Assembly (NCBI RefSeq): GCF_964355755.1
Contig: NC_092679.1
Location: 14,868,932 to 14,932,931 of the forward strand
Reading direction: 5' to 3'
DNA from: Antedon mediterranea
Lineage: Eukaryota; Echinodermata; Crinoidea; Comatulida; Antedonidae
DNA length: 64,000 bases
A program made the translations under genes and the position numbers. Position 1 is the first letter of the stretch. Each line of letters starts with the position of its first letter. The notes beneath the pieces are model-generated. The model was not told the DNA's origin. It was given only the letters and a program-made list of their open reading frames with translations, and ran no database searches. This document shows positions 13,501 to 28,500 of this stretch, in pieces.

Positions 13501-16500
13501 TGAAAGGAGATTAAAATAAGTAAAAATTACTTTAAGCATTGACCACCTGAACAGTTGTAGACAAGAAAACTAATAAATCTACAATATTTACAGTAGAACC
13601 ACTATTAAGGGGACATCTTTAGGACCCAATACAATTTCCCCTAAATATCTATATTATCTTACCTTGAATTTTTGCTTTTGCGATACTTTCTGTTCTAGTT
13701 CTGTCTGAGGTTTGACCCCAGTGGCAAGTTCATCCTCATAAGACTCCATCCAAGAGAGCAACTCAGCATTTGTAGAATCATAGCTACTCCATTGCTCTGC
13801 GCAGTTCTCCAGCTTGGCTTTGCTGGCATTTAATGCATTCAGAAGGCTTTCATAATCCTCTTTAGCTTTGTTCAACTGGTCTAGTATTGCTACTTGCCCA
13901 ATGTTAGCAGTGTTTGGAAGGACTACTTTACTGATCTCACTCACATCATCAAGAAGCTGTTTACCTTTTTCCATTAGCACAAATAGTTCCTATAGATTAT
14001 ATAAAACAATACAAGAAATAAATAATAAACAGTAAACATGTATTTGCATCTTTTACTACATTTAGCCCAAGTAAGAACAATTTAGCATACAAACCTTCGC
14101 AGTTCCAAGTTTATCATACACCACTTGTCTTTTGCCACTTGTATCAGACACCATTGTAATCTTCTGCCTGGCTTCCTTCAACCAGTCATTGAAATCTTGC
14201 AGATTCTTCTGGTACTTCTGATGATCTTTGACAACTTCAGTGGCATTTTCACAAAGGTCCTGGACAGAAACAAATATTCATTCATATAACTTTACTTGAC
14301 CATATTGTATAGGCTGTTACCTCCAAAGAAAGCATGGCATAAACAAACATACAATTTAACAAGTGATAGTGTAAAGTAAAATAAACAATAGAAGAAACTT
14401 TGGAAAGTAAACTTAATATGACAAACCTTTAAAGCATTTAAAAGCTGTTGATATTTGTTCCCAAGTTCAGAAACCTCCTCACTTAGTTCACTGGAGCCTG
14501 GATTGAGCTCAATTAGCTGTTCAGATGCTTGGTTGACTAAATTATGATATCTTTTGTGGCTTAGAGCTTCATTTTGTAGTACCTACATACAAGTTCAATA
14601 ATCATTTAAACTTAGTTTCTAATGAGGCCAAATTATCTATTTGCAATCAGAGTTTTCTATTTACAGTACTAATAATAATCAATAGAAGAGCATTGGTGAT
14701 GAAATGTTCAGATGTGAGAGATCCTATGTTTATCAGTACAGCTACACTTGCTGTGTTGTAGCCATTGTAAAATTAATGGTGATGTTAGACTGTACAGGCA
14801 GGGAAACTAGGCATAAATGGTAAATTGATAATGATACTGAAATACACCATATTGTATGTGTCTGTCTGACTGAACTTCATATTCACGAAATGTTGTACTT
14901 CTAATTTTAGCACATAACAAAGTACACCTACCTTTGCTCTATCTTGACGAACTTTCTTTTCAGCAACGGTAGATTTCAGCTCTTTTAGTCCATCAACCTG
15001 CTTCTCCACATCTGTCATGCAGCTCTCCAGCTTCTCTTTACTGGAGAGATACGTGTTCCACAACTGCATTACCTCCTCAATCTGTTTCTTAAGCTTTGTG
15101 GCTGTATCAATGGCGTCATTGTACTGGCGTTTGCAGGTATCTAATACTGACTGCACCTGAGCTTTACCGGCATCAGATGACTGTAATAAGAGCCGCTCTC
15201 CTTTAGACGTCACAGAGTTTAGAAAAGTCTGTCCTTTGTGTCTTGTCGACAATACATCCTAAAATAAAGAAAATAAAAGTACCATATAATAAAGATTTTT
15301 ATCTAAAAACTATGCTCCAAACCAAAGACACAAAATTACGAAAAAATAATATGATATTGTATTATATAGGTTCATTAATTGAATATGTTCTGTATCCTAC
15401 CTGAACAATATGAAATCTATCTATCACTTCATTCCGTGACCCTTGGCATGAGTTACAGGCTTGTAGTGTCTGAACTGTTTGGCTGTGCCAAGCTTCAAAC
15501 TCATCACAATTTAGACTATACTGTTGATGGTCTGAAAAGTTTTTCTCGACTTTCCTTTTCGCTTCCTAAAAAATGAAAATCATCAGAAACTTGAAATAAA
15601 TAACGGTGTATTTAAATTTAATTTGCTGTACAACCCCTCCTTTGGAACACCTCTAATCAGGGGACACCCTTACTCAGGGGACAGTTTCTTCTGATATAAA
15701 CGAGAAGAAATATATTTAAAACACATGGCTAACCTCTGTTCAGAGACAACCCTACAGGAGACAGTTTCCAGAGGTGTCCCCTTAACAGAGACTATCATTA
15801 TTCATTCTACAATAAAAGGATTTGAGAGTTCACACCTTTAACTTCAGTTGCAGTGTCTGATATTGGTTAGCCAGCTGCATAGCTTCACTTGCCATGGATA
15901 CAGCCCCTGGGTTGCTTTCTATTAGACCTTCTGCCTTCTTCACTAATTCTTCTTTCACTAAGTTATGATGTTGTACATCTGCATGCAACTCCTGGAAATT
16001 TAAGTGAACAATACTGTCAACTTTCGAAAAATTGTATATAATCGTACATAAAATTTAACTAAAACTCTTCTCCGAAAATCATTTTGAGGTCATTTTTAAC
16101 CAAGGTTTTAGTAAAATTTTGTAGTGTTTTGACATTATATGGCTACTTATATCTTAATCAGAGAGCAATGCCATTGAACACCTCAATTTTGGCAGTAAGT
16201 TGTTAGTTGACTTGTCGCATGTAAAAATCATCAAAATGACATGATATGGTCTTAGTTGACATGTGTAGACGTTGGATTACCTGAACTGCGTCTTGCACTT
16301 CTTTCTTCCCTTCAAGGTCATCTTGTGGTTGTACACACAGCTGCACAGTTTCATCTGCCTTTACCAACCAATTCTCAAAATCATCAAACACATTGCCAAA
16401 TTCCTTCCACTGGTTGGCATTATCATGTATACGTTCATTGATTTTCTCTAAATCTTGTTTTAAAGTTTCAAATTCTTTTGTGATGGTCTGTACATCTTGC

Positions 16501-19500
16501 AGTATGAGGTCTTTTCCTGTGAATCCAGTATCTGGTAAGACCTCTTCAGCTTGTTCAGTTGTCTGGTGGATTTTACTCTGGCCTTCTGGTAGGCTTTCAA
16601 GAAGTTGCTAAAACAAAACAAAGATTTTATTTAAATCCTAAAGTGTTGGATATCTCATATTTCTCAAATTACAGTACTGCACAGACGGTCATCAACTTAG
16701 CAAATAAATTGTGTATGAATTGGAATGCCAAAAAATTAAGACATTAAACAAATTTACTTCCAGTTACTAAACAGTTTCCAAAATGACAACCCATTTTAAA
16801 GTGATGAAATCTTGTTGAAACACTTACCTCAATTTGATTCAGTTTATCATGATTGGCATTCTTATCACTAGTTGCCATAGCGCACTGAAGCGCTTGCTGT
16901 CTAGATTTCTTTATCCAGCCAGAAGAATCTTGCACCGTTTCATCATATTTCATATGTTTATCGACAATTCTTTGTAACTTACTCGATGTATCCTAATATT
17001 TTAAAATAAATTGCATACTAAGTGATCAATACAATATATATTGTAATTAATAATATAACAGTAGGGTGAGATCACACCAGAGACATTTTCATAATTATTG
17101 AATGAATCAAGAGTTCAAATAAATAACACAAGTGTAATATGTATCTTACCTTAGCAAATTGACAAAGTTTCTGATATGCATCAGTGACTTGCTTGACCTT
17201 ATCATTGACCTCTGGATCATCAACCCCTATGCTGGTTAGTTGTTCTGGTTGTTCACTCAAGCGTTCAATATCTGGTTGAGCTGCTTCAATTTCTTTAGCT
17301 AGTTTCTGAACATAAAAAAAATAACATAAATAAGATACAATATATATATATCATCATTCTGTAAAACCAAGGCAACTCAACAACAGGATTCTGAGCTCTG
17401 GAGATCAAAGGGTTTGTCTGTGGCTGTGACACGATCATTTCCGAATGCCCCTTAAGAGACACTGTGCGCTGCACAGAATATGTACTGTTGGTACTTGTCG
17501 CAGCAAGACATAAGATCAAAGGATTGTTATGAGTTCTTATCTTGGTAATGTTAACCTTGAAATACAGTAGCTTTGCATCAGGAAGCTAGTAATTGGTCAG
17601 ATGTTAGCTCTACTCTGACCCTAGCCATCAGCGCAAGCTAATTGGTCAGATGTTAGCTCTACTCTGACCCTAGCCATCAGCGCAAGCTAATTGGTCAGAT
17701 GTTAGCTCTACTCTGACCCTAGCCATCAGCGCAAGCTAATTGGTCAGATGTTAGCTCTACTCTGACCCTAGCCATCAGCGCAAGCTAATTGGTCAGATGT
17801 TAGCTCTACTCTGACCCTAGCCATCAGCGCAAGCTAATTGGTCAGATGTTAGCTCTACTCTGACCCTAGCCATCAGCGCAAGCTAATTGGTCAGATGTTA
17901 GCTCTACTCTGACCCTAGCCATCAGCGCAAGCTAATTGGTCAGATGTTAGCTCTACTCTGACCCTAGCCATCAGCGCAAGCTAATTGGTCAGATGTTAGC
18001 TCTACTCTGACCCTAGCCATCAGCGCAAGCTAATTGGTCAGATGTTAGCTCTACTCTGACCCTAGCCATCAGCGCAAGCTAATTGGTCAGATGTTAGCTC
18101 TACTCTGACCCTAGCCATCAGCGCAAGCTAATTGGTCAGATGTTAGCTCTACTCTGACCCTAGCCATCAGCGCAAGCTAATTGGTCAGATGTTAGCTCTA
18201 CTCTGACCCTAGCCATCAGCGCAAGCTAATTGGTCAGATGTTAGCTCTACTCTGACCCTAGCCATCAGCGCAAGCTAATTGGTCAGATGTTAGCTCTACT
18301 CTGACCCTAGCCATCAGCGCAAGCTAATTGGTCAGATGTTAGCTCTACTCTGACCCTAGCCATCAGCGCAAGCTAATTGGTCAGATGTTAGCTCTACTCT
18401 GACCCTAGCCATCAGCGCAAGCTAATTGGTCAGATGTTAGCTCTACTCTGACCCTAGCCATCAGCGCAAGCTAATTGGTCAGATGTTAGCTCTACTCTGA
18501 CCCTAGCCATCAGCGCAAGCTAATTGGTCAGATGTTAGCTCTACTCTGACCCTAGCCATCAGCGCAAGCTAATTGGTCAGATGTTAGCTCTACTCTGACC
18601 CTAGCCATCAGCGCAAGCTAATTGGTCAGATGTTAGCTCTACTCTGACCCTAGCCATCAGCGCAAGCTCGTGGTCTAAAGGTATGAATGCCAGGCTAGTG
18701 ATCGGAGGTCACAGGTTTCAGTTTAACCGGAGAATTACAAATTATGACCAATTAGTTCACTAACTTACTATCATTAATTTAGTTTTGTTCACTTTATCTT
18801 TTACAGAACTCTGCAAATCTTGGGCTTCAAGGATTTTCTGTTCCATATCTGCAATCCAGACTTCCAAATCTTCACAATCGCAATCCAGCTTAGACCAAAG
18901 TTTAAGGACCTTGTCAAGAAGTTCATTGGCCTGACTCAGTGAAGCTAGTAACCCAGACCACACTGACTGTTGTTCCCTTAGGTCATTCTGGATTCTGTCT
19001 CTGCCTGCAGCAGAGGTCCTTTTTTCTACTTCGTCAGCCTGACCCATGGCCTCTTTCAGTTTGTCTTCACCATCATTTTTCTGCTCTGATAATGTCTAAG
19101 TAAATAGAAGTCAGTATATTAATATTGTGAAAACCTGTTTCGATTTTAAAGTGTAAGCTATTTCAACTAAGAGGACAACTTCAGACCACTGACGACTTTA
19201 CATAGTAATATTATAGTATGCCAAAGTGTTACATTATTTAAAAATTCAGGTTAAAATGCATTGTAGATATTATTTATATTACTTTGATTTTGGCAGCCTT
19301 TTGGAGAACCTCTTGTTTGCAACCTTTGACATTGCCACATTTTTCAAGAGTAGATGATGCATCTTCTAACCAATCAGTGTAGTCCTGAAGACATTCTTCA
19401 TATATTTGATGATCTGTAACAGCCCCCTCAAGCTCATCTAAACACACCTACAAAAACAAGAAATATGTATAAATATAACAGTTTCATAAAAATCCTATAA

Positions 19501-22500
19501 TGTATAAAAGGTCTTGAATAAAATAAAATAGTTTGTAAAGCCATTGGTAGAGTAGTTGAAAGAGCCTACCTTTACTTTATCTTTAAGTTCCTCATATTTC
19601 TTCAGTAGTTGACTCACATCAGCTGCGAAAGTAGAAGCACCATTTGTAAGTTTTAGGAGGACTTGAGCCTCGTCTTCAAGTTTGAAGAACTCTGGTTCTT
19701 GATCAATGATGTGTTCTTCAACAGCCTAATATTGAAATAAAAAAATAAGTTTGATTTAATCAGTTATCTTTAGGTAAAAAAAAGCAGTATAGGTGGTCTA
19801 CTGCAAAATGTTTGCATCAAATTCATTAAACTGGGTTTTGTTGTTACCTCACAGTAAACCATGGCACTATTTTTTTCTAATTAAGTCTGTTAAGTTTGTT
19901 TTTGTCGAAAACAAGCAGTTCTCTCAGAATGTTAAAATGTCACAGAGGACAAGGTCTATTCGTTGTCAATAATATATCATTTGGAGGGTAACTTTACATA
20001 TAATCTCACCTGGAATTTGTCCAACTGTTGTCGTTTGCCTTCAATTACATCCTGTAGGATTCCAGCCCATTTCAGACTCTCGTCTGTCTCTTCCAGCCAT
20101 TGTGACAGAGCATCACTTGCATCGGTACACTTCTTCCATTGAGCCATCCATGTTTCCAGATTTATTTGAGATTCATGCACTTCTTGGATGAATGTCTCAA
20201 GCTCTTTTTCAGCAGTCTCCATCTGTTGCTGGATAGTTGGTCGACCAGCCTCACTAGTTTGGGACAGTGTTTCAAAACCCTGTTTCTTCAGTTCGTCCAA
20301 TTTAGCTTTACCTTCTGGTTCTCTAGCAATCAATTTCTATTAATACAATAAAAACAGTTAGTATTCCTTTGTCGGCCTCTGTTGAATTGCTGGATATTAT
20401 GTGTAAGCCATTATAAATTAACAATAATAATAATGAGCATCTTAACCACCAAACTACAACTCCACTCATAAAGCATAACATTATTTTCTATACCTTTATG
20501 GTTTCAATATTATCTGCATTTGTGTCAGAGTTTCCAGTGCATACTCCAAACTGCTGCAACATCTGATTGACCTCAATCAGCCAATCACTATACTCTTGGC
20601 AAGCATCTAAGAATGATTGATGTGTGACAACATGTTCTTCACCTCTATTGACAAGATCCTGGAGAAAGATATGAACATTGAAAATATTGGTAATTGATAA
20701 GGCTAAAATTCTTCTCTAAAGAGAATCATGAGTATACATTTGCTTGGTCTGTGTATCTGATAAGCACAAAACTTATGGGTCATAGAGATCGCATTGGAGT
20801 TGATGATCTAGACCTTCGCTTTTCTAATATCTATGGTCTAAGCATTGTCAAACATATTATCCATTAAAAATGTTGACATACCTCAGCTTTTTTAACTGTG
20901 TCTTGATATCGGTCGGTTACTTCTTTCAGTTGACCTGTTATGGTGTCTTCTTTTCCTGATTGCTTGAGTTCCTCAGCTTTTTCAGTCACAGATATAATGT
21001 TCTTGTATGATGTGAGATCCTCATGTATAGCCTATTTGGTGACAACAGTAATTATCTTACCACCTATTTACATTTACATCCTACCAAATGATTATTAAGT
21101 GTTAAAACCTGGGTTTTTGGGTGGTGAATATTAAATCAATCTGAAAAAATCTGAAGACCAAAATTCATTTTAAAATATTTTAAGCAGATTCTGTTTATTT
21201 ACACTGTAGGGCAAGGTTATAAAATGTCAAATATACACATACCTTGCATTTTCCAAGATACTCTCGTTTACCATTGAGGTCTACATTTAGTTGATCTTTT
21301 TCAGCTTCACCAACTCTATCATTCATGTCATCAAGCCAGGTTTCAATTTGCTCTAGGCACTCTTGGTAGTTCATCCAACTAGTTTGACATGCCTCCAGAC
21401 TGCCGTGGATCTGGCTTAGATTACTTAGGAATATCTGCCACTCATCTTTCAGGGTTTCAACAGCTTGCTTGGAAATAGCACGCCCTTCTGGTGATGTCTG
21501 GTTTAAAATGGCATCAAGGTTTCCTTCGGTATTGTTAAGTAGACTTTGACCTTCCTCTCTTTTATCTAACAATGTCTGCAAAATAAATTTTAGATAAAAA
21601 TCATTAGAATTAGTAATCATTATTACAACATATTAAAATTCAGGGATCACATATTAAATATAGCCATTATCAATTTTTGCTTTTCCAATATCAATATGTA
21701 TTTCTAAAGTAGCTTTGCTGTTTACCACATAGGTACACCATTCTGTAAGCTGTAATCTAAAGTTGTGGTTCAAACATTTGTCAATTTTAATGTTTAGAAT
21801 AGCATTTTCCCTAATGTAAGTTGATTGCATGTGAAAGACTTAACTACTTACTTTAATTGTATCTAGTCTTGCTTTAATAATATCATTTTCTCCACTAGTA
21901 CTGCTGTGTTCTTTCAGTTCTTGATTTGCTTTCTCCAACCATTCTGTAAACACCTTAGATGATGTCATGTATAACTGATGGTTGTTGCAGTTCTCTTGTA
22001 ACTGTTCGACATCAGCCTGCAAAAATTGAGTATAAATAATTAATTATCTCCTTCAGTATTGTTAATCTTCTGAAGATTACAAATTAAAGTCAAGTGGCCG
22101 AGCATTTAAGGCAGATCACCACAGTTTCAAGGGGCTCTTTAGTTCCAATGTATGCATCTGGCTCACTTTAAACCACCCAGTGCATTGTCCAGAAGAGAAA
22201 GGATTTACTACACTATCTCAGTTCCTTTTGTCGTGGACAGACAAATGAGTGCTGATCAGTGGCAGCTGGAAACCTTAGTTATCACTGTAGAAAAGTGGAT
22301 TATAAGTATGGATTCATTATCTATTATAAGTTGAATAAACCTTTTTCAGTTGGTTTCTTGGCAATAATACATTTGTTTTTTTGCATACCTTTGATTTTGT
22401 GAGTAGGGCATCATAGTTGATCTTGAGCTGTTCAATTTGCCTTGGTATTTCAAGATCTGCATAATTAGCTGCTGTAACAACTTCAGCAAGTTGACAACAT

Positions 22501-25500
22501 TGTTCAATATCTTTCTTTTTGCAGACAATGGCTTCAGTTAGTGACTGGAGAGAACAAAATTAATTATTTGATCTGAAATTATGTTATATATAAGATGGTC
22601 AAATCTCCCAACATTAGATTCTCAAATACGAGAATGTTCTCAAAATTAGAAAGTACAAATATAAAAAAAACATACTTTGCATTTTTCAAACATATCTTCT
22701 TTTTCCTTTAGATCATCTTGAAGTTGAACTATGACCTCTAAATCAGCAGTAGTCTCAACTATCCAGTTGGTTAAAGCATCTAACTCATTCTCATAATCTA
22801 CCCAGGCCTGAAAATGATCTACAAACTCTTGCTCTGATTTCATCAACTGGGCTTGTAGGCTCTGCCAGTCTTCCAAGGCACCAGCATAATCTTCTTCAAT
22901 TGAGGGCCTAGCCTGACTAGCAGTACTACTGACTGTGTTTTCACAGGCCTTCTGTAACTTATCCATCGACTGATCCATTTTTTGTTTTTTTTGTAACAGT
23001 TCCTAATAATGAAATAGAGATAATCAGTACGCTGCAGTTACACCCATGTTTTCTGATAATATTCAGATAGTACTTTGAGCATTCATTGAAATGGTGGTAT
23101 ACAAAAATGGAATGATTGATTGATTGAAGGTGGCATGTTATTGTATTACATCTTGGCGACAGAGTGTATACATAAAGAATTTGAATAACTTGATTTTAAG
23201 ATTTAATATTAGCAAATCCTTTATGGCATTACATTTGAATGGTATAGGTTTTGGTTATTGGAAATCTTTACAAGAGTGGACATTGCAGTGTGAGTAAGGC
23301 TGATGACACATTCAGCCTTCCATACCTTTAAATATGCATGCACAGATTGCAGCTATGGTTCTAGATACAACAAATAATCAAATCTCCCATTATTGGGAAA
23401 ACTATATTTTGTAAGAAATACCTGAATTTTTTTTAGTTTCTGTTGAATTGTTTCTTTGTCGCCCTCAAGTGTTCGGCATTCAGCAAATGCATCATTCATG
23501 TCAGCAACATGATTACAAATGCTTCTTAGGGTCTCTTCAAAATGTTCATGAGTCTGGAAATACTTGATGCTATTATCCAAGAGTCCCTACAACAACAAGA
23601 AATTATTTAGAGTGTAAACCAACACCTGCACTGCTAGAAGTCACTGTACAAAAGTACTACTATGCAAGTTTTGCAAATTCCCAGCCCTAGAAGAAATCCC
23701 ACGCCACCCCTCCAATCTACATAAGCAAACTGGGAAAAATGCACAGTTAATAAGTTTTCTGAAAAAACACTGCATCCCCACCCCAGGTCAGCTATTATAA
23801 TTTTCAGAAAATTAGAGCTTAAATAATAATTTGATTCTTGTTACTCAAATTGAAATACTTTTGTTAGAAATAAAGTTAACATTCATCAAAAAATATAAAT
23901 TTTTACTATAATTTTTATAGTTTCCACCCCCACCCCACAGTATTGTATTACATTATTGAAATATTTTATGAAAGAATAAACTCAATAGTACTACACCACA
24001 AGTTAAATATGTCAGTATTAATACATATACTGAAACAGATTGTCAAGCTTCTGTATTCACTGTTAGACCTTTAATATAGCTCTTACCGTTACTAGATTCT
24101 TTAAGGACTCATAATTTTCTGCAATTTGCTTTAATTCTGCTGTCACATCATCTACAACCTTTTCAACATTGTCTTCATTTATACGTTCACCCTGCTTGTT
24201 AACAGTGGCCACCATCTGTGCATGAACTTCAATGTCGTTTAGCAGAGCCTGAAAATGTGAGGACAGGTGGCTTACATAAATCAACTGGTTTATACATGTA
24301 GGAAAATCACTATAAACTATTGACTACATCCCCACAGCTACTACTGTATATTGTTTGTTTATTACTGTTAAAAAAATATATTTTCTTAATAAATCTATAT
24401 TTACATTTATAAATGCTTAGATGGCATTTGTAAATAAAAATAAACTGAAACATATGGTTATATGTATTTCTACTTTATATATTAATTTACAGAAATATGT
24501 ATACTAACTACCATATGTATTCAAATAAACATACCCCCACAGAACATGCCTCTATAATGCCTCCCCCAACCTTGAATAAACGTCCCGGAGTCATTATTTA
24601 TGCCCTCAAATTAATGCCCCGCCACATGCATTATATACACAATAGTGTATCACACAACACATTTCGATTTTTACTAGAATTCATTGTAATTTTGATACCA
24701 TTTTGTATCAATTCTCGAAATGAATTATGTTGTATTTTTTAATATCAGGGGAGTATTTATTTGATGATAAATGTTAACATATTACACCCAAAAATAAAGA
24801 AGAAGTCCCTATGATAAAGAAATAAATATATTATTAGAAAAGTATGTTAATTTACCTCCAATATTTTCACTCTATTTTCTTTTATTTGAAGTGTACATGC
24901 AGACTCAGAAAACACCTCAAGTTTATCTTTAATATCTTGCATCCAGTTTCTAATTAGTGCCAGGCTTTTCTTAAACTCTGTCCATGTTTGTACTCTGTCG
25001 TTTAGCATTGGTTCAGCATCCTTTAGATTGTTAGTGAGACTTTTCCATTGTTCTTTGGTAGAGTTGACTTGTTGTTGTAGTGCATTCTTTCCAATTGCAT
25101 TTGAATGAGCTAAAACTTTTTGAAGTTTGATATTAACATCACTAATTTGGTCTTCAATGACATTTTTCTCTGCTAAGCAATCCTGCAATAAAACAATTCA
25201 ATACATTTTCTTAGCAATTTAATAAAACCATATTTGGTAATTGTAGCACTGAGTATAGTAGGTAGATAGACGAGGAGAACCTGAACTGGCAGCACTGACA
25301 TGACGTGAAGCATGCAGTTGAAAAGTGTAATAAAGTCCATGAGCAATGATCATTGGAAATGCACTAACAAATGGAAATCATTATCAACTGTAAAGCTTTC
25401 CTACATACTTTGCTTTATAGATTATCTTTTGGGTCACATGTGATGCTGTACATACTTATTCCAATTGTGATGCTGGATCTCAGATGCCAACTGTCTCTTT

Positions 25501-28500
25501 CATCAATGGGACAACCTATTAGTAGTGATACTTGCTGGTGGCTTGCTTACCAATCTTTAGTTCAAATCCTTGTTCCAAATTGCCATTACTTAAGTCTAAT
25601 ACTATGTGACTTAGTTTTCATTTTTTTTTTTTTACCATATTTTCATGCTATTATTTTGCCTTTGCTGTTGGATGGTGTTGAAAAAAGGAAAAGGTACAAA
25701 ATCAAGTACGGTAGAATTTATAACTTACTTGAATAGCTTGTAATTTATTCTGACATTCGGTCATATCACCAGCAGGGTTGCAATTCCTATCATAGATTTC
25801 TTTGGTTTTCTCATACACACTATTCAAAGCTTCAATACTGTCTGCAAACTCCTGGTGATCATTAACATGACTTTGCGAAACTTCTAGGCAATCCTATCAG
25901 GATATAATAATTGGAATAAACAACCTATCAAAGTAATTTGTAGGACGTTGTAAAGAAGGAAAAGTATCTTTCTTTAAGTTATGTTTGCCATTACATAAAT
26001 AGAAAATTAACCAGATCGTTAAAGCTTTTTATAATATACACATTCAAGAAATTGAAATTTTACTATACTGTACTTTGCTAAAGAGGTGTTATCTTCATTT
26101 GATGAGGTACTGTATGACTAAAATATTTAAAATTACCTTCAGCTGTGCAGTGATAGAGTTAAATTTCTGCAGTAGTTTAGTCTTCTTGGGCCTGGCACCA
26201 GCATATGAGCAGCTGTTGCTCACCAACTCTGCCTTTACTTGAATACTTTGAGCTAGTGACTCATAAGATGGAACTAGATTCTGCAGATCCTACAGTATTA
26301 TAAATAAAACATCAGTCAGAATTTATAAGCCATTTATAAGAGTAGTTTATACCTTGTTGCAACATTAATTGTATTTCTTGGCAGTCTGCTGCCTACTTAA
26401 TAAATAGATGGGAAATTGAAAGAATTCATAATGCACAACATTTTACAATCATGGTGCTTAAGTAAAAATAATAATCCTAATTGTATTTGAGTTTTAGCAA
26501 AGTAATCGTTAATGAAGTAAATGATGAATACAACAGGTTCTCCACTTTTAACTATTTCGAAGTCTAAACTACAAGTTATGTGAAACCTGCAGGCTTACCT
26601 GCTTAGCCTCTAACATTCAACATACCTGAAATTTCTGCATTCTATCTTGTTTCTCTTTTAAATCAAGTAAGAAATATTTCTCAGCATGAAGTGTTTCCTC
26701 CATATCCTGCAACCATTTTTCCAAGTCGTGACAAGAATCTTCAAAATCTGTACACTGTTCAAGACAACTCTCCAACCTCTCCCACTCTTTCTTCAGAATG
26801 TCCTCATCTTCAGCAATCTTTTCACTGACAGTCGGGTCACTGAACGATTGAATTTTTTGACTTGCACCTACTACTGACTCAAAAGAAGGTTTTTTACTTT
26901 CCCATCTTTTTGAAATTTCCTGTGGAAAAAAAGTTTACTGAAAGTTCATATCCAGCAGACATATCCAAAGATCATCCTGTAGTTCGGTGAAATGGACATG
27001 AGGCCAATGTTTCAATAAGGCTGAACTATGGTTGAGTAGGTGGTTTGTGGCACTCTGCCTCAACTGCAATATTCAGATTAAACTTCTCTAAAACAAATAA
27101 ATTATACCTAAATTTACAGCAAAAGTTTTACATTTAATGTTTAACATACCTTTAGTTGTGAACTAACTTGTCCATCAACTGCATCAACTGGTGTTCCTTC
27201 ATCAACCTGTTCGATAGGTGTCACCAGTGACTGTTCTACAACGGCAAATAGCTCCAGCATATCATTCCCTCTTGCTTCATACTCTTGCCAAACCTCTGCT
27301 ACTTCAATGGCAGTGAACTTCTTCTCTTGCACTTTCTTTACAACCTCACTCCAATCGTTCTGGAGCTTGGTTAAGTCGCCAGTGTGAATCTTAGGAAGGG
27401 TGGCAGCTTCCTCTGCAACCTGATCCATTAACTTTTGATTGCCATCAATTTCATCACAAAGTGTCTATTGAAAAAGAGATATTTTATTATATGATATGTT
27501 TAAAAACATTGAAATATAAGATCCTATTAAATAAGGTGATTAACCTTGAAAACACAGTTCATACAAGATGCTCTACATAAACAACGTTTCATAAGTTTTT
27601 GGGAGTAGATTAATTGGTACTTACATCTAGATTATCTACCCTCTTTTTGGCCTCTTCTATTGATCCAACTACAGGCTCTTTATCCAGATTTTTGTTAGTA
27701 GCTGTCATCCATGGTAGAAGCTGTTCCTTTGCAAATTGATATGCTTGCCAATGCTTAATGTCTGCATTAAGCCTATCACGCAGTGTCTCTGAAGAAGTGC
27801 ATAGATTTTGCCAATCTTTCTGAGCTGTATCAAGAACGTCTTTTAGTGTCTGCACATTTGGTCTGTTTGGATTTTCCTGTATTTCATCAAGTATGCTATT
27901 CAGTTCCTCTAATGCTTTGACTTTATTAAAAATTTCAGAAAACAAGTCCTGAAAAAGAATTAAAATTACAATTGGAACATAATTAATGCTTGCTCCATTA
28001 AAACTCCAATCAACTTAAATCACACACAAGATGCCTAGTATTTTCCATGACGACTTAATAGTTAGAACAGTTAAAACTATTAAGATCATATACTATATCC
28101 AATTAAATGTCTTACTTTAGCCACATCATACACTTTATCTGGTGTTGATTCATCTTTTGCTATATCGTCTAACTGTTTCTCCATGTCAAGCTGCCATTCT
28201 GCCAAGACATCCATCTTTTGTAAGAAATCATTCCACTTGCTCTCTAAGTTCTCCAGTTCTTGCAATTGTTTAACAATGTTGTCTTTTGTAGAAGCATCCT
28301 TGGAATCAATAGTTTGGATATCTTGCTGTAAAGTTGCTTTTGTTGTTGGTGGGACAGATTGTTGTAACTCATTATTCATTGATTTGACATTAGTTTCTTG
28401 ATCTTTCCAATCTTTGTGGATATCTTCTAAATCCTGTAAAAGTATTGTATGTGATCTCTTATTTTGGACTACACAAAGTATATTACACAATTTTCAATAT

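Noticed and set aside
17584-18668. CRISPR-like array
   Set aside because: The units are contiguous with no unique spacers, in a eukaryotic intron. It is a satellite.
22346-22528. Minus-strand frame MSAKRKILNNVV
   Set aside because: Shadow frame. The splice-consistent frame over the same bases is SLTEAIVCKKKDIE with the cassette length of 156 bp.
25371-25736. 121-codon plus-strand frame with hydrophobic stretches
   Set aside because: It overlaps the nesprin exon at 25729, has no homology, and the hydrophobicity comes from T-rich intron DNA.
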